Of a DNA stretch of 64,000 nt, positions 50,155-60,658 are shown in pieces (the stretch's first letter is position 1; the number at the start of each line of letters is the position of its first letter). The notes beneath the pieces were generated by a model. It saw nothing but the letters and a program-made list of their open reading frames with translations, did no database searches and was not told the DNA's origin. The stretch is from contig NZ_LT629734.1 in the NCBI RefSeq assembly GCF_900104705.1, forward strand, positions 124,001 through 188,000. The letters run 5' to 3'. Both the position numbers and the translations under genes were made by a program. The stretch is from Agrococcus carbonis (GTDB taxonomy: Bacteria; Actinomycetota; Actinomycetes; Actinomycetales; Microbacteriaceae).

Positions 50155-50160
50155 CAGGAT
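50155..50160 (+). promoter_or_regulatory. -10-like box (CAGGAT) of the Ppx/GppA gene
   Basis: CAGGAT lies seven bases before the ATG at 50168, immediately after the ctaA stop. Confidence 0.35.
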
Positions 50161-50167
50161 CGGGCGC

Positions 50168-51163
50168 ATGACGAGCGCCCCCGACTCCCCCGCCGGAGCA
50201 CGCCCGGAGGACGGCTCGCTCGGCGACGTGCGGCACGGCGCGCGCCTCGGCGTGCTCGACATCGGCTCGAACACCGTGCACCTGCTCATCGTCGACGTGC
50301 GGCTCGGCGGCCGCCCGGTGCCGCAGCGGTCGCACAAGCGCACGCTCCGCCTCATGCGCTACCTGCAGGAGGACGGCGCGATCAGCCGCGAGGGCGTCGA
50401 CGCCCTCCTCGAGGCGATCGGCGAGTGCGCTGCCATCGCGCGCGAGGAGCAGCTCGACGACTTCGTCGTGATGGCGACGAGCGCGATCCGCGAGGCGACG
50501 AACGGCGAGGAGGTCGTCGCGCGCGTCGAGCGGAAGGCCGGCGTGACCCTCGACATCCTCTCCGGCCCCGACGAGGCCCGGCTGACGTTCCTCGCGGTGC
50601 GCCGCTGGTTCGGCTGGTCGGCCGGCCGCATCCTGCTGCTCGACATCGGCGGCGGCTCGCTCGAGATCGCGATGGGCCAGGACGAGGAGCCCGATGTCGC
50701 GCTCTCGGTGCCGCTCGGCGCCGGTCGCAGCACCGTCGGCTTCTTCCACGCCGATCCGCCGTCGGCGGTCGACCAGCGGGCGCTGCGCCTCTACGCGAAG
50801 GGCGTGCTCGACGACGCGGTCGCGCGCGTCAAGCCGCACGGCCGCCCCGACCACGTCATCGGCTCGTCGAAGACCATCCGCTCGCTCGCCCGCCTCGCCG
50901 GCAACGTGCTGCCGGGCGTCGGCGACGCCGACCGCGCGGTGCTGAGCCGTGCGCAGCTCGACGACTGGGTGCCGCGGCTCGCGAAGATGGATGCGCGCTC
51001 CCGCACCGCGCTCCCGGGCATCACGCCCGACCGCACGTTCCAGATCGTCGCGGGCGGCATCGTGCTGTCGGAGACGATGCGCGCGTTCGGCGTCAAGGAG
51101 CTCGACGTGAGCCCGTGGGCGCTCCGCGAGGGCCGCCTGCTGCAGATGCTCGACCGCGTCTGA
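50168..51163 (+). CDS. Ppx/GppA-family phosphatase
   Basis: A 331-residue member of the ASKHA fold, expected to be an exopolyphosphatase or a guanosine pentaphosphate phosphatase. The first phosphate loop is GVLDIGSNTVHLLI and the second LLLDIGGGSLEIAM, with the Glu in TSAIREATNGEE. It lacks the C-terminal HD-like domain of long Ppx, like the short mycobacterial homologues. Which substrate it prefers cannot be told. It is 16 bases after ctaA and may be read both from its own box and through ctaA. Confidence 0.9.
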   Translation: MTSAPDSPAGARPEDGSLGDVRHGARLGVLDIGSNTVHLLIVDVRLGGRPVPQRSHKRTLRLMRYLQEDGAISREGVDALLEAIGECAAIAREEQLDDFVVMATSAIREATNGEEVVARVERKAGVTLDILSGPDEARLTFLAVRRWFGWSAGRILLLDIGGGSLEIAMGQDEEPDVALSVPLGAGRSTVGFFHADPPSAVDQRALRLYAKGVLDDAVARVKPHGRPDHVIGSSKTIRSLARLAGNVLPGVGDADRAVLSRAQLDDWVPRLAKMDARSRTALPGITPDRTFQIVAGGIVLSETMRAFGVKELDVSPWALREGRLLQMLDRV

Positions 51164-51178
51164 CGTCAGCCGTCGCGG

Positions 51179-52030
51179 TCAGCGCGACACGATCGAGACG
51201 ACGGCCCAGATGAGCGCGGGGAGCGCCACGGCGGCGGCGACGCCCAGGACGACCCTGCCGACGAGCGTGCCGCGCGGCGATGAGCGCAGCGCGAGGAACC
51301 ATGGCAGGAGGCGCGGGGCCGCGAGCACGACGAGCGCGCCGACGACCACGGGCAGCGCCGCCATGATCGCCGCGAGCGGCACGAGCGGCGCGGCCGCCAC
51401 GATCGGCACCGCGAGCAGCAGCCACGTGCGCCACGTCGGTGATCGCAGCGCGCGGCTCACCCGTCCCGCGATCGCCGCGACCGCCGCGCCGTGGAGCACG
51501 ACGAGGCCGCCGAGCACGAGCACCGAGAGCCAGCCCGGCCCGAGCAGGTCGAAGTCGAGGTTGTCGGCGCGCAGCGGGTCGAGGAACGGCGCGCCGAGCA
51601 CGAGCAGCAGGCCGCCGTACGCGAGGCCCCCGAGCCGGCCCTGCGGCAGCCAGGGCGCGACGAGCAGGAACAGCGCGCCGGCGATGAGCGCGAGCGGCAT
51701 CGCGCCGAAGACGACGAACGCCGCGGTGCCCTCGAGCGTGATCTCGCCGATGAGCGCCTGCCCCTCGGTGCGGCGCCCGCGCGACCCGTGCGACGTGATC
51801 GCGAGTAGCCGCATCGCCAGCCGTCCGCCGGCGCCCGCGACGAGCACCCCGGGGCCGACGACCGCGGCAGCGAGGAGCATGAGCCAGCGCCCGTAGTGCC
51901 CGAGCGCCGCGCGCCGGGACGGCGGCGCGCCGATCGGGGGCGCTGGCTCGAGCAGGCGCTCGCCGCCCCACGCGACGACCGCGGCGACGCCGGCGAGCAG
52001 GAGCACGGCGCACACGGCCATCAGGAGCAT
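51179..52030 (-). CDS. multi-pass membrane protein of unknown function
   Basis: A 283-residue integral membrane protein with about eight hydrophobic helices and short loops. I recognise no family motif. It starts MLLMAVCAVLLLAGVAAVVAW, has a basic loop GSRGRRTEG near 81-89 and a conserved-looking acidic DNLDFDLLGPGW loop near 155-166. It converges with the Ppx/GppA gene, whose stop lies in the palindrome CTGACGTCAG (51160-51169). No function is proposed. Confidence 0.65.
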   Translation of the reverse strand: MLLMAVCAVLLLAGVAAVVAWGGERLLEPAPPIGAPPSRRAALGHYGRWLMLLAAAVVGPGVLVAGAGGRLAMRLLAITSHGSRGRRTEGQALIGEITLEGTAAFVVFGAMPLALIAGALFLLVAPWLPQGRLGGLAYGGLLLVLGAPFLDPLRADNLDFDLLGPGWLSVLVLGGLVVLHGAAVAAIAGRVSRALRSPTWRTWLLLAVPIVAAAPLVPLAAIMAALPVVVGALVVLAAPRLLPWFLALRSSPRGTLVGRVVLGVAAAVALPALIWAVVSIVSR

Positions 52031-52152
52031 CGGGCCTCGACTCTGCAGGGGACGATGCGCGCGACTCTAGCGCCGCGGCGCGCGGCGTCCCGTCAGCGGC
52101 CGCTCAGGAGGCCGTCAGCCGAGGCTCAGCGAGCCAGAGCGGCAGCAGGACG

Positions 52153-53094
52153 TCAGAGCGGCAGCAGCGCGTCGACGCCCACCGCGAGGAAGACGAGCGT
52201 GAGGTACGTGTTCGACGCGTGGAAGACCCGCATCGCGCGCAGCTCGCGCACGCCCCGGATCGCGCGGCTGTAGAGCGCGTGCGCCTCGGCGACGAACCAG
52301 CCGCCCGCGAGGAGCGCGACGGCCGAGTACAGCAGTCCCATGCCGCCCACCGGGATCAGCAGGAGCGTGCACGCGAGCGACGCCCACGCGTACAGGATCA
52401 CCTGGATGCCCACCATCGGCTTGCCGCGCAGCACGCCGAGCATCGGCACGTCGGCGGCCTCGTAGTCGTCGCGGTACTTCATCGACAGCGGCCAGTAGTG
52501 CGCCGGGGTCCAGAGGAAGACGAGGGTGAAGAGGATCCAGGCGGGCCAGTCGAGCGTGCCCGTGACGCCCGCCCAGCCGATCACGACCGGGAAGCATCCC
52601 GCGATGCCGCCCCACACGATGTTCTGCTCGGTGCGGCGCTTGAGCAGCATCGTGTAGATCAGCACGTAGAAGGCGATCGCCGCGACCGAGAGCGCCGCCG
52701 CGAGCCATGTCGCGAACACGCCGAGCACGACCGTCGAGACGACCGCCATGCTCCACGCGAACACGCGCGCCTCGGTCACCGACAGGGTGCCGGTGACGAG
52801 CGGGCGCTGCTGCGTGCGGTGCATCACGCGGTCGATGTCGCGATCGAGGATCATGTTGAACGCGTTCGCGCTGCCTGCGCTCAGGAAGCCGCCGACGAGC
52901 GTCGCGACGAGCGCGCCGATCGGCGGCACGCCGCCGGCCGCGAGGAACATCGTCGGGAGCGCGGTGACGAGCAGCAGCTCGATCACGCGCGGCTTCGTGA
53001 GCGCGACGTACGCCTTCGCCTTGACCGCGAGCCTCGTCCCCCGTCGCCCCGCATCCGTCGGCGTGCTGACGCCAGGAGTGGTCGCAGTGGACAT
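52153..53094 (-). CDS. ctaB: protoheme IX farnesyltransferase (heme O synthase)
   Basis: A 313-residue UbiA-family prenyltransferase that makes heme O from heme B, the step before CtaA. The two Asp-rich motifs are [18 protein letters not shown] and the later [13 protein letters not shown], and there are nine or so helices. The ATG at 53092-53094 gives the usual length. It is divergent from tkt, as in mycobacteria, where ctaB, tkt, tal and zwf are also neighbours. Confidence 0.95.
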   Translation of the reverse strand: MSTATTPGVSTPTDAGRRGTRLAVKAKAYVALTKPRVIELLLVTALPTMFLAAGGVPPIGALVATLVGGFLSAGSANAFNMILDRDIDRVMHRTQQRPLVTGTLSVTEARVFAWSMAVVSTVVLGVFATWLAAALSVAAIAFYVLIYTMLLKRRTEQNIVWGGIAGCFPVVIGWAGVTGTLDWPAWILFTLVFLWTPAHYWPLSMKYRDDYEAADVPMLGVLRGKPMVGIQVILYAWASLACTLLLIPVGGMGLLYSAVALLAGGWFVAEAHALYSRAIRGVRELRAMRVFHASNTYLTLVFLAVGVDALLPL

Positions 53095-53147
53095 GCAGGG
53101 AGATCCGATCAGGACGGGGCCGGCGAGGGGGCCGGAGGCCAGCCACC

Positions 53148-53153
53148 ATCCTA
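53148..53153 (-). promoter_or_regulatory. -10 box (TAGGAT) of ctaB
   Basis: TAGGAT followed by GG on the minus strand, giving a leader of about 47 bases. The same TAGGATGG context occurs before tatA and secG. Confidence 0.45.
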
Positions 53154-53210
53154 GCCGACGTCCGCGGAGCGCATGCGGGAATCGCACCGGGGGCGGATGC
53201 GCTGCCTCAC

Positions 53211-53216
53211 TATGCT
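53211..53216 (+). promoter_or_regulatory. -10 box (TATGCT) of the pentose phosphate operon
   Basis: TATGCT lies 69 bases before the tkt start codon, predicting a leader of about 60 bases ending in the AAGAAGGAG ribosome site. Confidence 0.5.
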
Positions 53217-53285
53217 GGACGGGTCGCATCCGTCCGCCCCGTCGCGGTCCCGCTGTGCGCGCGATCGCCCGAAGAAGGAGCCTCT

Positions 53286-55400
53286 TTGGCACTCGATTGG
53301 ACCACCAACGACCAGCAGGCCGTCGACACAGCACGCGTGCTGGCCGCCGACGCCGTCGAGAAGGTCGGCAACGGCCACCCCGGCACCGCGATGAGCCTGG
53401 CGCCCGTCGCGCACCTGCTCTTCCAGAAGGTGATGGACCGCGACCCCGCCGACGAGCGGTGGCTCGGCCGCGACCGCTTCATCCTGTCGGTCGGGCACTC
53501 GTCGCTCACGCAGTACATCCAGCTGTACCTCACGGGGTCCGGCCTCGAGAAGCACGACATCGAGTCGCTGCGCACCTGGGGCTCGCTGACCCCCGGCCAC
53601 CCCGAGTACGGGCACACGAAGGGCGTCGAGATCACGACCGGCCCGCTCGGCCAGGGGCTCGCCTCGGCCGTCGGCTTCGCGTACGCGCAGCGCTTCGAGC
53701 GCCAGCTGCTCGACCCCGACACCCCGGACGGCGAGAGCCCGTTCGACCACTACACCTACGTGATCGCCGGCGACGGCGACCTGCAGGAGGGCGTCACGAG
53801 CGAGGCCGGCTCGCTCGCGGGCCACCAGCAGCTCGGCCGCCTCATCGCGATCTACGACTCCAACGCGATCTCGATCGAGGACGACGTCGACATCGCGTTC
53901 ACCGAGGACGTCCAGGCGCGCTACGAGGCGTACGGCTGGCAGGTGCTCGAGGTCTCGTGGCGCAAGGGCGACGGCCCCCTCGGCTCGGAGTACGTCGAGG
54001 ACGTCGAGGCGCTCCACGCGGCGATCGAGCAGGGCAAGGCCGAGACCGCGAGGCCCACCCTCATCGTGCTCAAGACGATCATCGGCTGGCCGGCGCCGAA
54101 CAAGCAGGGCACGGGCAAGATCCACGGCTCGAAGCTCGGCGCCGACGAGGTCGCGGCCGTCAAGGAGGTGCTCGGCTTCGACCCCGAGCAGACCTTCCAG
54201 GTCGACGACGCCGTCATCGCGTACACGCGCCGCAACGCGCAGGAGCGCGCCGCGGAGGCGCGCGGTGCGTGGCAGGAGCGCTTCGACGCTTGGGCCGCCG
54301 CGAACCCCGAGCGCAAGGCGCTGCTCGACCGCCTCCTCTCGGGCGCGCTGCCCGAGGGCGTGGAGGACGCGCTGCCCGTGTTCGAGGCCGGCACCGAGGT
54401 CTCGACCCGCGCGGCGTCCGGCAAGGCGCTCAACGCGCTCGCCGACGTCGTGCCCGAGCTCTGGGGCGGCTCGGCCGACCTCGCCGAGTCGAACAACACG
54501 ACGCTCGAGGGCAAGGGGTCGTTCGCCCCGGCCGAGCACGGCACGAAGGCGTGGCCCGACGCATCCGCCGCCGGCCGCACGATGCACTTCGGCATCCGCG
54601 AGCACGCCATGGCCGCGATCCTGAACGGCATCGTGCTGCACGGGCCGACGCGCCCCTACGGCGGCACGTTCCTGATCTTCAGCGACTACCAGCGCCCGGC
54701 GCTGCGGCTCGCGGCGCTCATGGGCGTGCACCCCGTCCACGTGTGGACGCACGACTCCGTCGCGCTCGGCGAGGACGGCCCGACGCACCAGCCGATCGAG
54801 CAGCTCGCGACGCTCCGCGCGATCCCGGGCTTCGAGATCGTGCGCCCCTCCGACGCGAACGAGACCGCGTGGGCGTGGAAGACGATCCTCGAGCGCCGCG
54901 ACCGGCCGGTCGGCATCGCCCTCACCCGCCAGAACATCCCGGTGCTCGAGCGCGGCGATGGCGACGCGACGGGCGACACGCTCGCCCACGCGTCGAACGT
55001 GGCCAAGGGCGCCTACGTGCTCGCCGAGGCCGACGGCGGCACGCCCGACGTGCTGCTCATCGCGACGGGCTCCGAGGTGCAGCTCGCGCTCGCCGCGCGC
55101 GAGCAGCTGCGCGCCGACGGCATCGCCGCCCGCGTCGTCGCGGCGCCGTCGCTCGAGTGGTTCGCCGAGCAGTCCGACGAGTACCGCGAGTCGGTGCTCC
55201 CGGCCGCCGTGCGCGCGCGCGTCTCGGTCGAGGCCGGCTCGGCGCTCTCGTGGCACGGGATCGTCGGCGACGCCGGCCGATCGGTCGCGATCGACCACTT
55301 CGGCGCGAGCGCCGACTGGCAGACGCTCTTCCGCGAGTTCGGCTTCACGGCGGAGGCCGTGGTCGAGGCGGCTCGCGCATCCATCGAGGCGGCCCGCTGA
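53286..55400 (+). CDS. tkt: transketolase
   Basis: A 704-residue thiamine-diphosphate enzyme that moves two-carbon units between sugar phosphates. The N-terminal [13 protein letters not shown], the cofactor motif [18 protein letters not shown], the mid-domain [11 protein letters not shown] and the C-terminal domain are all present. The start is a TTG at 53286 with GGAG five bases upstream; the sequence [19 protein letters not shown] follows as in other actinobacterial transketolases. First gene of the tkt-tal-pgi-zwf-opcA-pgl operon. Confidence 0.97.
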   Translation: MALDWTTNDQQAVDTARVLAADAVEKVGNGHPGTAMSLAPVAHLLFQKVMDRDPADERWLGRDRFILSVGHSSLTQYIQLYLTGSGLEKHDIESLRTWGSLTPGHPEYGHTKGVEITTGPLGQGLASAVGFAYAQRFERQLLDPDTPDGESPFDHYTYVIAGDGDLQEGVTSEAGSLAGHQQLGRLIAIYDSNAISIEDDVDIAFTEDVQARYEAYGWQVLEVSWRKGDGPLGSEYVEDVEALHAAIEQGKAETARPTLIVLKTIIGWPAPNKQGTGKIHGSKLGADEVAAVKEVLGFDPEQTFQVDDAVIAYTRRNAQERAAEARGAWQERFDAWAAANPERKALLDRLLSGALPEGVEDALPVFEAGTEVSTRAASGKALNALADVVPELWGGSADLAESNNTTLEGKGSFAPAEHGTKAWPDASAAGRTMHFGIREHAMAAILNGIVLHGPTRPYGGTFLIFSDYQRPALRLAALMGVHPVHVWTHDSVALGEDGPTHQPIEQLATLRAIPGFEIVRPSDANETAWAWKTILERRDRPVGIALTRQNIPVLERGDGDATGDTLAHASNVAKGAYVLAEADGGTPDVLLIATGSEVQLALAAREQLRADGIAARVVAAPSLEWFAEQSDEYRESVLPAAVRARVSVEAGSALSWHGIVGDAGRSVAIDHFGASADWQTLFREFGFTAEAVVEAARASIEAAR

Positions 55401-55423
55401 GCGGGCCGGGCAGGAGGCAGAGA

Positions 55424-56539
55424 ATGAACGAGAACACCCGGGCCCTGAGCGACGCCGGCGTCAGCATCTGGCTCGACGACCTGTCGCGGCAGCGCATCAC
55501 GAGCGGCAACCTCGCCGAGCTCATCGCCGAGCGGGACGTCGTGGGCGTCACGACGAACCCGACGATCTTCGCCAACGCGATCGCCGCCGGGGAGTCCTAC
55601 GAGGCCGCGGTGCAGGAGCTCGCGGCGAGCGGCGCGGAGGTCGACGAGGTCATCACGGCCCTCACGACCGAGGACGTCGCGCAGGCGTGCGATCTCTTCG
55701 CCGACGTCTACGCATCCACCGGCGGCGTCGACGGCCGCGTCTCGATCGAGGTCGAGCCGGGCCTCGCCCGCGACACCGAGGGCACGATCGCGCAGGCCGC
55801 GATGCTGCACGAGCGCGTCGGCCGCGAGAACGTGCTCATCAAGATCCCCGCGACCCAGGAGGGCCTCGAGGCGATCGCGGCGACGACGGCGGCGGGCATG
55901 AGCGTCAACGTGACGCTCATCTTCTCGCTCGACCGGTACCGCGACGTCATCAACGCCTACCTCACGGGGCTCGAGCGGGCGCAGCAGGCGGGGCACGACC
56001 TCTCGAAGATCCACTCGGTCGCGTCGTTCTTCGTCTCGCGCGTCGACACCGAGATCGACAAGCGGCTCGACGCGATCGGCACCGAGGAGGCGACGGCGCT
56101 GCGGGGCAAGGCGGGCATCGCCAACGCGCGCCTCGCGTACCGCGTGTGGCTCGAGGCGTTCAGCACCGAGCGCGCGCTCACGCTGCTCGAGGCCGGTGCC
56201 AACACGCAGCGCCCGCTGTGGGCGTCGACAGGGGTCAAGGACCCGGCGCTGCCCGACACGCTCTACGTCACCGAGCTCGTCGCGCCGCAGACGGTCAACA
56301 CGATGCCCGAGAAGACGCTCGAGGCGGTCGCCGACCACGGCCGGATCGCCGGCGACGCCATCGCCGGCACGTTCGAGGAGGCCGAGGCCGTGCTCGACGC
56401 GCTCGAGGCCGTCGGCGTCTCCTACACCGAGGTCGTCGAGCTGCTCGAGACCGAGGGCCTCGAGAAGTTCGACGCCTCCTGGGGCGAGCTCGTCCAGACC
56501 GTGCGCGAGCACATGAGCCCCGCGGGAGCCCAGGCATGA
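55424..56539 (+). CDS. tal: transaldolase
   Basis: A 371-residue class I aldolase-type enzyme exchanging three-carbon units. The [13 protein letters not shown] motif and the Schiff-base lysine in [12 protein letters not shown] are clear, and the length fits the long actinobacterial type. The ATG at 55424 follows an AGGAGG site, 23 bases after tkt. The stop overlaps the pgi start as ATGA. Confidence 0.96.
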   Translation: MNENTRALSDAGVSIWLDDLSRQRITSGNLAELIAERDVVGVTTNPTIFANAIAAGESYEAAVQELAASGAEVDEVITALTTEDVAQACDLFADVYASTGGVDGRVSIEVEPGLARDTEGTIAQAAMLHERVGRENVLIKIPATQEGLEAIAATTAAGMSVNVTLIFSLDRYRDVINAYLTGLERAQQAGHDLSKIHSVASFFVSRVDTEIDKRLDAIGTEEATALRGKAGIANARLAYRVWLEAFSTERALTLLEAGANTQRPLWASTGVKDPALPDTLYVTELVAPQTVNTMPEKTLEAVADHGRIAGDAIAGTFEEAEAVLDALEAVGVSYTEVVELLETEGLEKFDASWGELVQTVREHMSPAGAQA

Positions 56540-58131
56540 CGTTCATCATCGCGGCCTCCGGGGCCGCCGCCGAGGCGATCGACCGCGTCGTGCCGCAGCT
56601 CGTCGCCGACGGCGTCGCGGGGCGGCTCGTCGCCGGCGACGCGACGCTCTGGGGCGAGGCCGCCGAGGCCGAGGCCTCGATCCGGCTCGGCTGGGTCGAG
56701 GCTGCCGCGGGCTCGCGCGGGCTCGTCGACGACGTCGAGGCGCTCCGCAGGCAGCTGCGCGAGCGCGGCGTCGACCGCATCGCCCTCGCGGGCATGGGCG
56801 GCTCGTCGCTCGCGCCCGAGGTGATCACGCGCACCGAGGGCGTCGACCTCACGGTGCTCGACTCGACCGACCCCGACCAGGTGCGCCGCGCGCTCCGCGA
56901 CGGGCTCGACCGCACCGCGCTCGTCGTCTCCTCGAAGTCGGGCTCGACGCTCGAGACCGACAGCCAGCGGCGCGCCTTCGAGGCGGCGTACCGCGACGCG
57001 GGCATCGACCCCGCCGAGCGGATCATCGTCGTCACCGACCCCGGCTCGCCGCTCGACGCCGACGCCCGCCGCGCGGGCTACCGCGTCTTCAACGCCGACC
57101 CCAACGTCGGCGGCCGCTACTCGGCGCTCACCGCGTTCGGCATCGTGCCGTCGGCGCTCGCCGGCGTCGACGTGCGCGAGCTCATCGACGAGGCGATCGC
57201 CGTGCTGCCGGAGATCAGCGAGGATGCCGAGCACAACCCGGGCCTGCGGCTCGCGGCGGCGATCGCGGGCACGCGGCCGCTGCGCGACAAGACGGGCATC
57301 GTCGCCGACGGCACGCACATCGTGGGCCTCGGCGACTGGGCCGAGCAGCTCATCGCCGAGTCGACCGGCAAGGAGGGCCTCGGCCTGCTGCCGATCGTGC
57401 TCGAGAAGCGAGCGCCCGAGCTCTCCGCAGGTCTCGACGACCTGCAGGTCGTGCGGCTCGTGGGCTCGGCCCGCGACGCGCGCGAGGTCGCCGAGGGCGA
57501 GGTCGAGGTCGCGGGCACGCTCGGCGCGCAGCTGCTCGTGTGGGAGTTCGCGGTCGCCGTCGCGGGCCGCCTCCTCGGCATCAACCCGTTCGACCAGCCC
57601 GACGTCGAGTCGGCCAAGGTCGCGGCGCGCGGTCTGCTCGACTCGCTCGAGCCCGCCGCTGCGCCCGTGGCGACGGATGCGGGCATCGAGGTGCGCGGCA
57701 CCGACGGCGTCGCGCTCGACACGGTCGACGCATCCATCGACGCCCTCCTCGCCCAGCTGGGCGAGGGCGGCTACCTCGCGATCCACGCCTACCTCGACCG
57801 GATCGGGCAGCCGCGCTTCGAGCGCCTGCGCGCGGCGTTCGCCGCTCGCACCGGCCGGCCGGTGACGTTCGGCTGGGGACCGCGCTTCCTGCACTCGACC
57901 GGGCAGTACCACAAGGGCGGCACGCCGAACGGCGTCTTCCTGCAGCTGCTCGGCCAGCCGCACGAGGACCTCGCGATCCCGGGCCGCCCGTTCACGTTCG
58001 GCCAGCTGATCCAGGCGCAGGCGTCCGGCGACGCGAGCGTGCTCGCCGAGCACGGCCGCCCCGTGCTGACGCTCACGCTCGACGACCTCGACGAGGGCCT
58101 CGACCGGCTCCTCGCCGCCGCATCGCGATGA
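56536..58131 (+). CDS. pgi: glucose-6-phosphate isomerase
   Basis: A 531-residue isomerase with two SIS domains, catalysing glucose-6-phosphate to fructose-6-phosphate. Phosphate-binding [12 protein letters not shown], the GVGGRYS-like [13 protein letters not shown], and [14 protein letters not shown] near the C-terminus are visible. It is the divergent Pgi type that lies between tal and zwf in several actinobacteria, rather than the classical E. coli-like sequence. ATGA overlaps on both sides couple it to its neighbours, linking glycolysis directly to the pentose phosphate enzymes. Confidence 0.9.
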   Translation: MTFIIAASGAAAEAIDRVVPQLVADGVAGRLVAGDATLWGEAAEAEASIRLGWVEAAAGSRGLVDDVEALRRQLRERGVDRIALAGMGGSSLAPEVITRTEGVDLTVLDSTDPDQVRRALRDGLDRTALVVSSKSGSTLETDSQRRAFEAAYRDAGIDPAERIIVVTDPGSPLDADARRAGYRVFNADPNVGGRYSALTAFGIVPSALAGVDVRELIDEAIAVLPEISEDAEHNPGLRLAAAIAGTRPLRDKTGIVADGTHIVGLGDWAEQLIAESTGKEGLGLLPIVLEKRAPELSAGLDDLQVVRLVGSARDAREVAEGEVEVAGTLGAQLLVWEFAVAVAGRLLGINPFDQPDVESAKVAARGLLDSLEPAAAPVATDAGIEVRGTDGVALDTVDASIDALLAQLGEGGYLAIHAYLDRIGQPRFERLRAAFAARTGRPVTFGWGPRFLHSTGQYHKGGTPNGVFLQLLGQPHEDLAIPGRPFTFGQLIQAQASGDASVLAEHGRPVLTLTLDDLDEGLDRLLAAASR

Positions 58132-59723
58132 CCGGCACCTCGACCGGGGCCGCGCAGCCGGCCCCGGTCGCGGGCGCGGGCGCGGGTGCGGTGATCGCGG
58201 CCGGCAGCAACCCGCTGCGCGACCCGAGCGACCAGCGCCTCACGCGCATCCCCGGACCCAACGCGATGACGTTCTTCGGCGTCACGGGCGACCTCGCGCG
58301 CAAGAAGCTGCTGCCGGCGGTCTACGACCTCGCCAACCGGGGCCTGCTGCCGCCGGGCTTCGGGCTCGTCGGCTTCGGCCGCCGCGACTGGAGCCACGAG
58401 CAGTTCGCCGACGTCGTGCGCGAGGCGGTGCAGCAGCACGCCCGCACCTCGTTCCGCGAGTCGGTGTGGCGGCAGCTCGCCGAGGGCATCCGGTTCGTGC
58501 AGGGCGACTTCGACGACGACGCGGCCTTCGACCGGCTCGCCGAGGTGCTCGCCGAGCTCGACCGCACGCGCGGCACGATGGGCAACCACGCCTTCTACCT
58601 GTCGATCCCGCCGAACGCCTTCCCGCTCGTGACCCAGCAGCTCAAGCGCTCCGGGCTCGCCGAGGGCGACGGCGACCGCTGGCGCCGCGTGGTGATCGAG
58701 AAGCCGTTCGGCCACGACCTCGCCTCCGCGCGCGAGCTCAACGACGTCGTCGAGTCGGTCTTCCCCGCCGACAGCGTCTTCCGCATCGACCACTACCTCG
58801 GCAAGGAGACGGTGCAGAACATCCTCGCGCTGCGCTTCGCGAACGCGCTGTGGGAGCCGATCTGGAACGCCAACCACATCGACCACGTCCAGATCACGAT
58901 GGCCGAGGACATCGGCGTCGGCGGCCGCGCCGGCTACTACGACGGCATCGGCGCCGCGCGCGACGTGATCCAGAACCACCTGCTGCAGCTCTTCGCCCTC
59001 ACGGCGATGGAGGAGCCGGTGTCGTTCGACGCCGCCGACCTGCGGGTCGAGAAGGAGAAGGTGCTGCGCGCCGCGCGCGTGCCGCTCCCCCTCGAGCACT
59101 CGACGGCCCGCGGGCAGTACGGCGGCGGCTGGCACGGCGGCGGGCAGGTGCTCGGCTTCCTCGACGAGGAGGGCATGCGCCCCGACTCCGCGACCGAGAC
59201 CTATGCGGCGATCAAGCTCGAGGTCGACACGCGCCGCTGGTCGGGCGTGCCGTTCTACCTGCGCGCCGGCAAGCGGCTCGGGCGCCGCGTCACCGAGATC
59301 GCGATCGTCTTCAAGCGCGCGTCGCAGTACCTCTTCGAGGCCTCCGACCTGCGCACCATGAGCGAGAACGCGCTCGTGATCCGCGTGCAGCCCGACGAGG
59401 GCGTCTCGATGCGCTTCGGCTCGAAGGTGCCGGGCCCCGGCATGCACGTGCGCGACGTGACGATGGACTTCGGCTACGGCCACGCCTTCACCGAGGAGAG
59501 CCCCGAGGCGTACGAGCGGCTCATCCTCGACGTGCTGCTCGGCGACCCGCCGCTCTTCCCCCGCCACGAGGAGGTCGAGCTCTCCTGGAGGATCCTCGAC
59601 CCGATCGAGGAGCACTGGGAGGCCGAGGGCGGCCCCGTCGAGCAGTACCAGCCCGGATCGTGGGGCCCGCGCAGCGCCCACGAGCTGCTCGCGCGCGACG
59701 GCAGGCACTGGAGGCGCCCGTGA
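58128..59723 (+). CDS. zwf: glucose-6-phosphate 1-dehydrogenase
   Basis: A 531-residue NADP-dependent enzyme that commits glucose-6-phosphate to the pentose phosphate pathway. The coenzyme loop is FFGVTGDLARKKLLPA, the substrate site is RIDHYLGKETVQN, and VIEKPFGHDL lies between them. An Ala/Gly/Pro-rich N-terminal extension of about 25 residues precedes the Rossmann fold. It needs OpcA as partner in actinobacteria; opcA overlaps its stop as GTGA. Confidence 0.97.
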   Translation: MTGTSTGAAQPAPVAGAGAGAVIAAGSNPLRDPSDQRLTRIPGPNAMTFFGVTGDLARKKLLPAVYDLANRGLLPPGFGLVGFGRRDWSHEQFADVVREAVQQHARTSFRESVWRQLAEGIRFVQGDFDDDAAFDRLAEVLAELDRTRGTMGNHAFYLSIPPNAFPLVTQQLKRSGLAEGDGDRWRRVVIEKPFGHDLASARELNDVVESVFPADSVFRIDHYLGKETVQNILALRFANALWEPIWNANHIDHVQITMAEDIGVGGRAGYYDGIGAARDVIQNHLLQLFALTAMEEPVSFDAADLRVEKEKVLRAARVPLPLEHSTARGQYGGGWHGGGQVLGFLDEEGMRPDSATETYAAIKLEVDTRRWSGVPFYLRAGKRLGRRVTEIAIVFKRASQYLFEASDLRTMSENALVIRVQPDEGVSMRFGSKVPGPGMHVRDVTMDFGYGHAFTEESPEAYERLILDVLLGDPPLFPRHEEVELSWRILDPIEEHWEAEGGPVEQYQPGSWGPRSAHELLARDGRHWRRP

Positions 59724-60658
59724 TCATCCGACTCTCCCGCACCACGACCGCTGAGGTGCAGCGGCGCATGCTCGAGATCCGCGAGGAGGGCGGCGTCGTC
59801 GCGCTCGGCCGCGTGCTGACGCTCGTCGTCCACACGCAGATCGGGCACGAGGAGGAGGCGATCCGGGCGGCCAACCAGGCCTCTCGCGAGCACCCGATGC
59901 GCGTGCTGGTCGTCTCCCGCAACCCCGATCACATCAACGCCCGCGAGGAGGCGCGGCTCGACGCCGAGCTGCGCGTGGGCGCCGACGCGGGCGCGAGCGA
60001 GGTCGTGCTGCTGCAGTGCTACGGCGAGCTCGGCTCGCACCTGCTCGGCATCGTGCAGGGGCTGCTGCTGCCCGACGCGCCGGTCGTGGCCTGGTGGCCG
60101 ACGTTCATGCCCGAGACGCCCTCGGCGTCGCAGCTCGGGCAGATCTCGCAGCGCCGCATCACCGATTCCGGCAAGCAGGCGGATCCGCACGCGGCGATCC
60201 TCACGCTCGCCGGCTGCTACACGCCGGGCGACACCGACCTCGCGTGGACGCGGCTGACGAACTGGCGGGCGCACCTCGCGGCGCTGCTCGACCAGCCGCC
60301 GTACGAGCCGGTGAGCTCGGTCGCGGTAAGCGGCGACCTGGCCAACCCGAGCGTGCACCTCATGGCGGCGTGGCTGCGGCTGCGCCTGCAGGTGCCGGTC
60401 GAGAAGCTCGAGGCCGGCGACACCCCGACCGGCTCGAGCGGCCTGCACGCGGTGCAGCTGCGGCGCACGAGCGGCGACTCGTCTCTCACGCGCGTGCGCG
60501 ACTCGGTCGGCGTGCTCGAGCAGCCCGGCCAGCCGGCGCACCACGTGGCGCTGTCGACGCGCGCGCTCCAGGATCAGCTCGCCGAGGAGCTGCGGAAGCT
60601 CGATCCCGACGACATGTACCGTCAGGTGCTGCAGTCGATCGCAGAGGAGCCGAGATGA
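59720..60658 (+). CDS. opcA: glucose-6-phosphate dehydrogenase assembly protein OpcA
   Basis: A 312-residue protein that associates with Zwf and modulates its activity. The sequence MIIRLSRTTTAEVQRRM, the LTLVVHTQIGHEEEAIRAAN stretch and VVAWWPTFMPETPS are characteristic. It contains an N-terminal assembly domain and a C-terminal OpcA domain. The GTG start overlaps the zwf stop, and the pgl start overlaps its own stop, so the three are translated as a block. Confidence 0.94.
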   Translation: MIIRLSRTTTAEVQRRMLEIREEGGVVALGRVLTLVVHTQIGHEEEAIRAANQASREHPMRVLVVSRNPDHINAREEARLDAELRVGADAGASEVVLLQCYGELGSHLLGIVQGLLLPDAPVVAWWPTFMPETPSASQLGQISQRRITDSGKQADPHAAILTLAGCYTPGDTDLAWTRLTNWRAHLAALLDQPPYEPVSSVAVSGDLANPSVHLMAAWLRLRLQVPVEKLEAGDTPTGSSGLHAVQLRRTSGDSSLTRVRDSVGVLEQPGQPAHHVALSTRALQDQLAEELRKLDPDDMYRQVLQSIAEEPR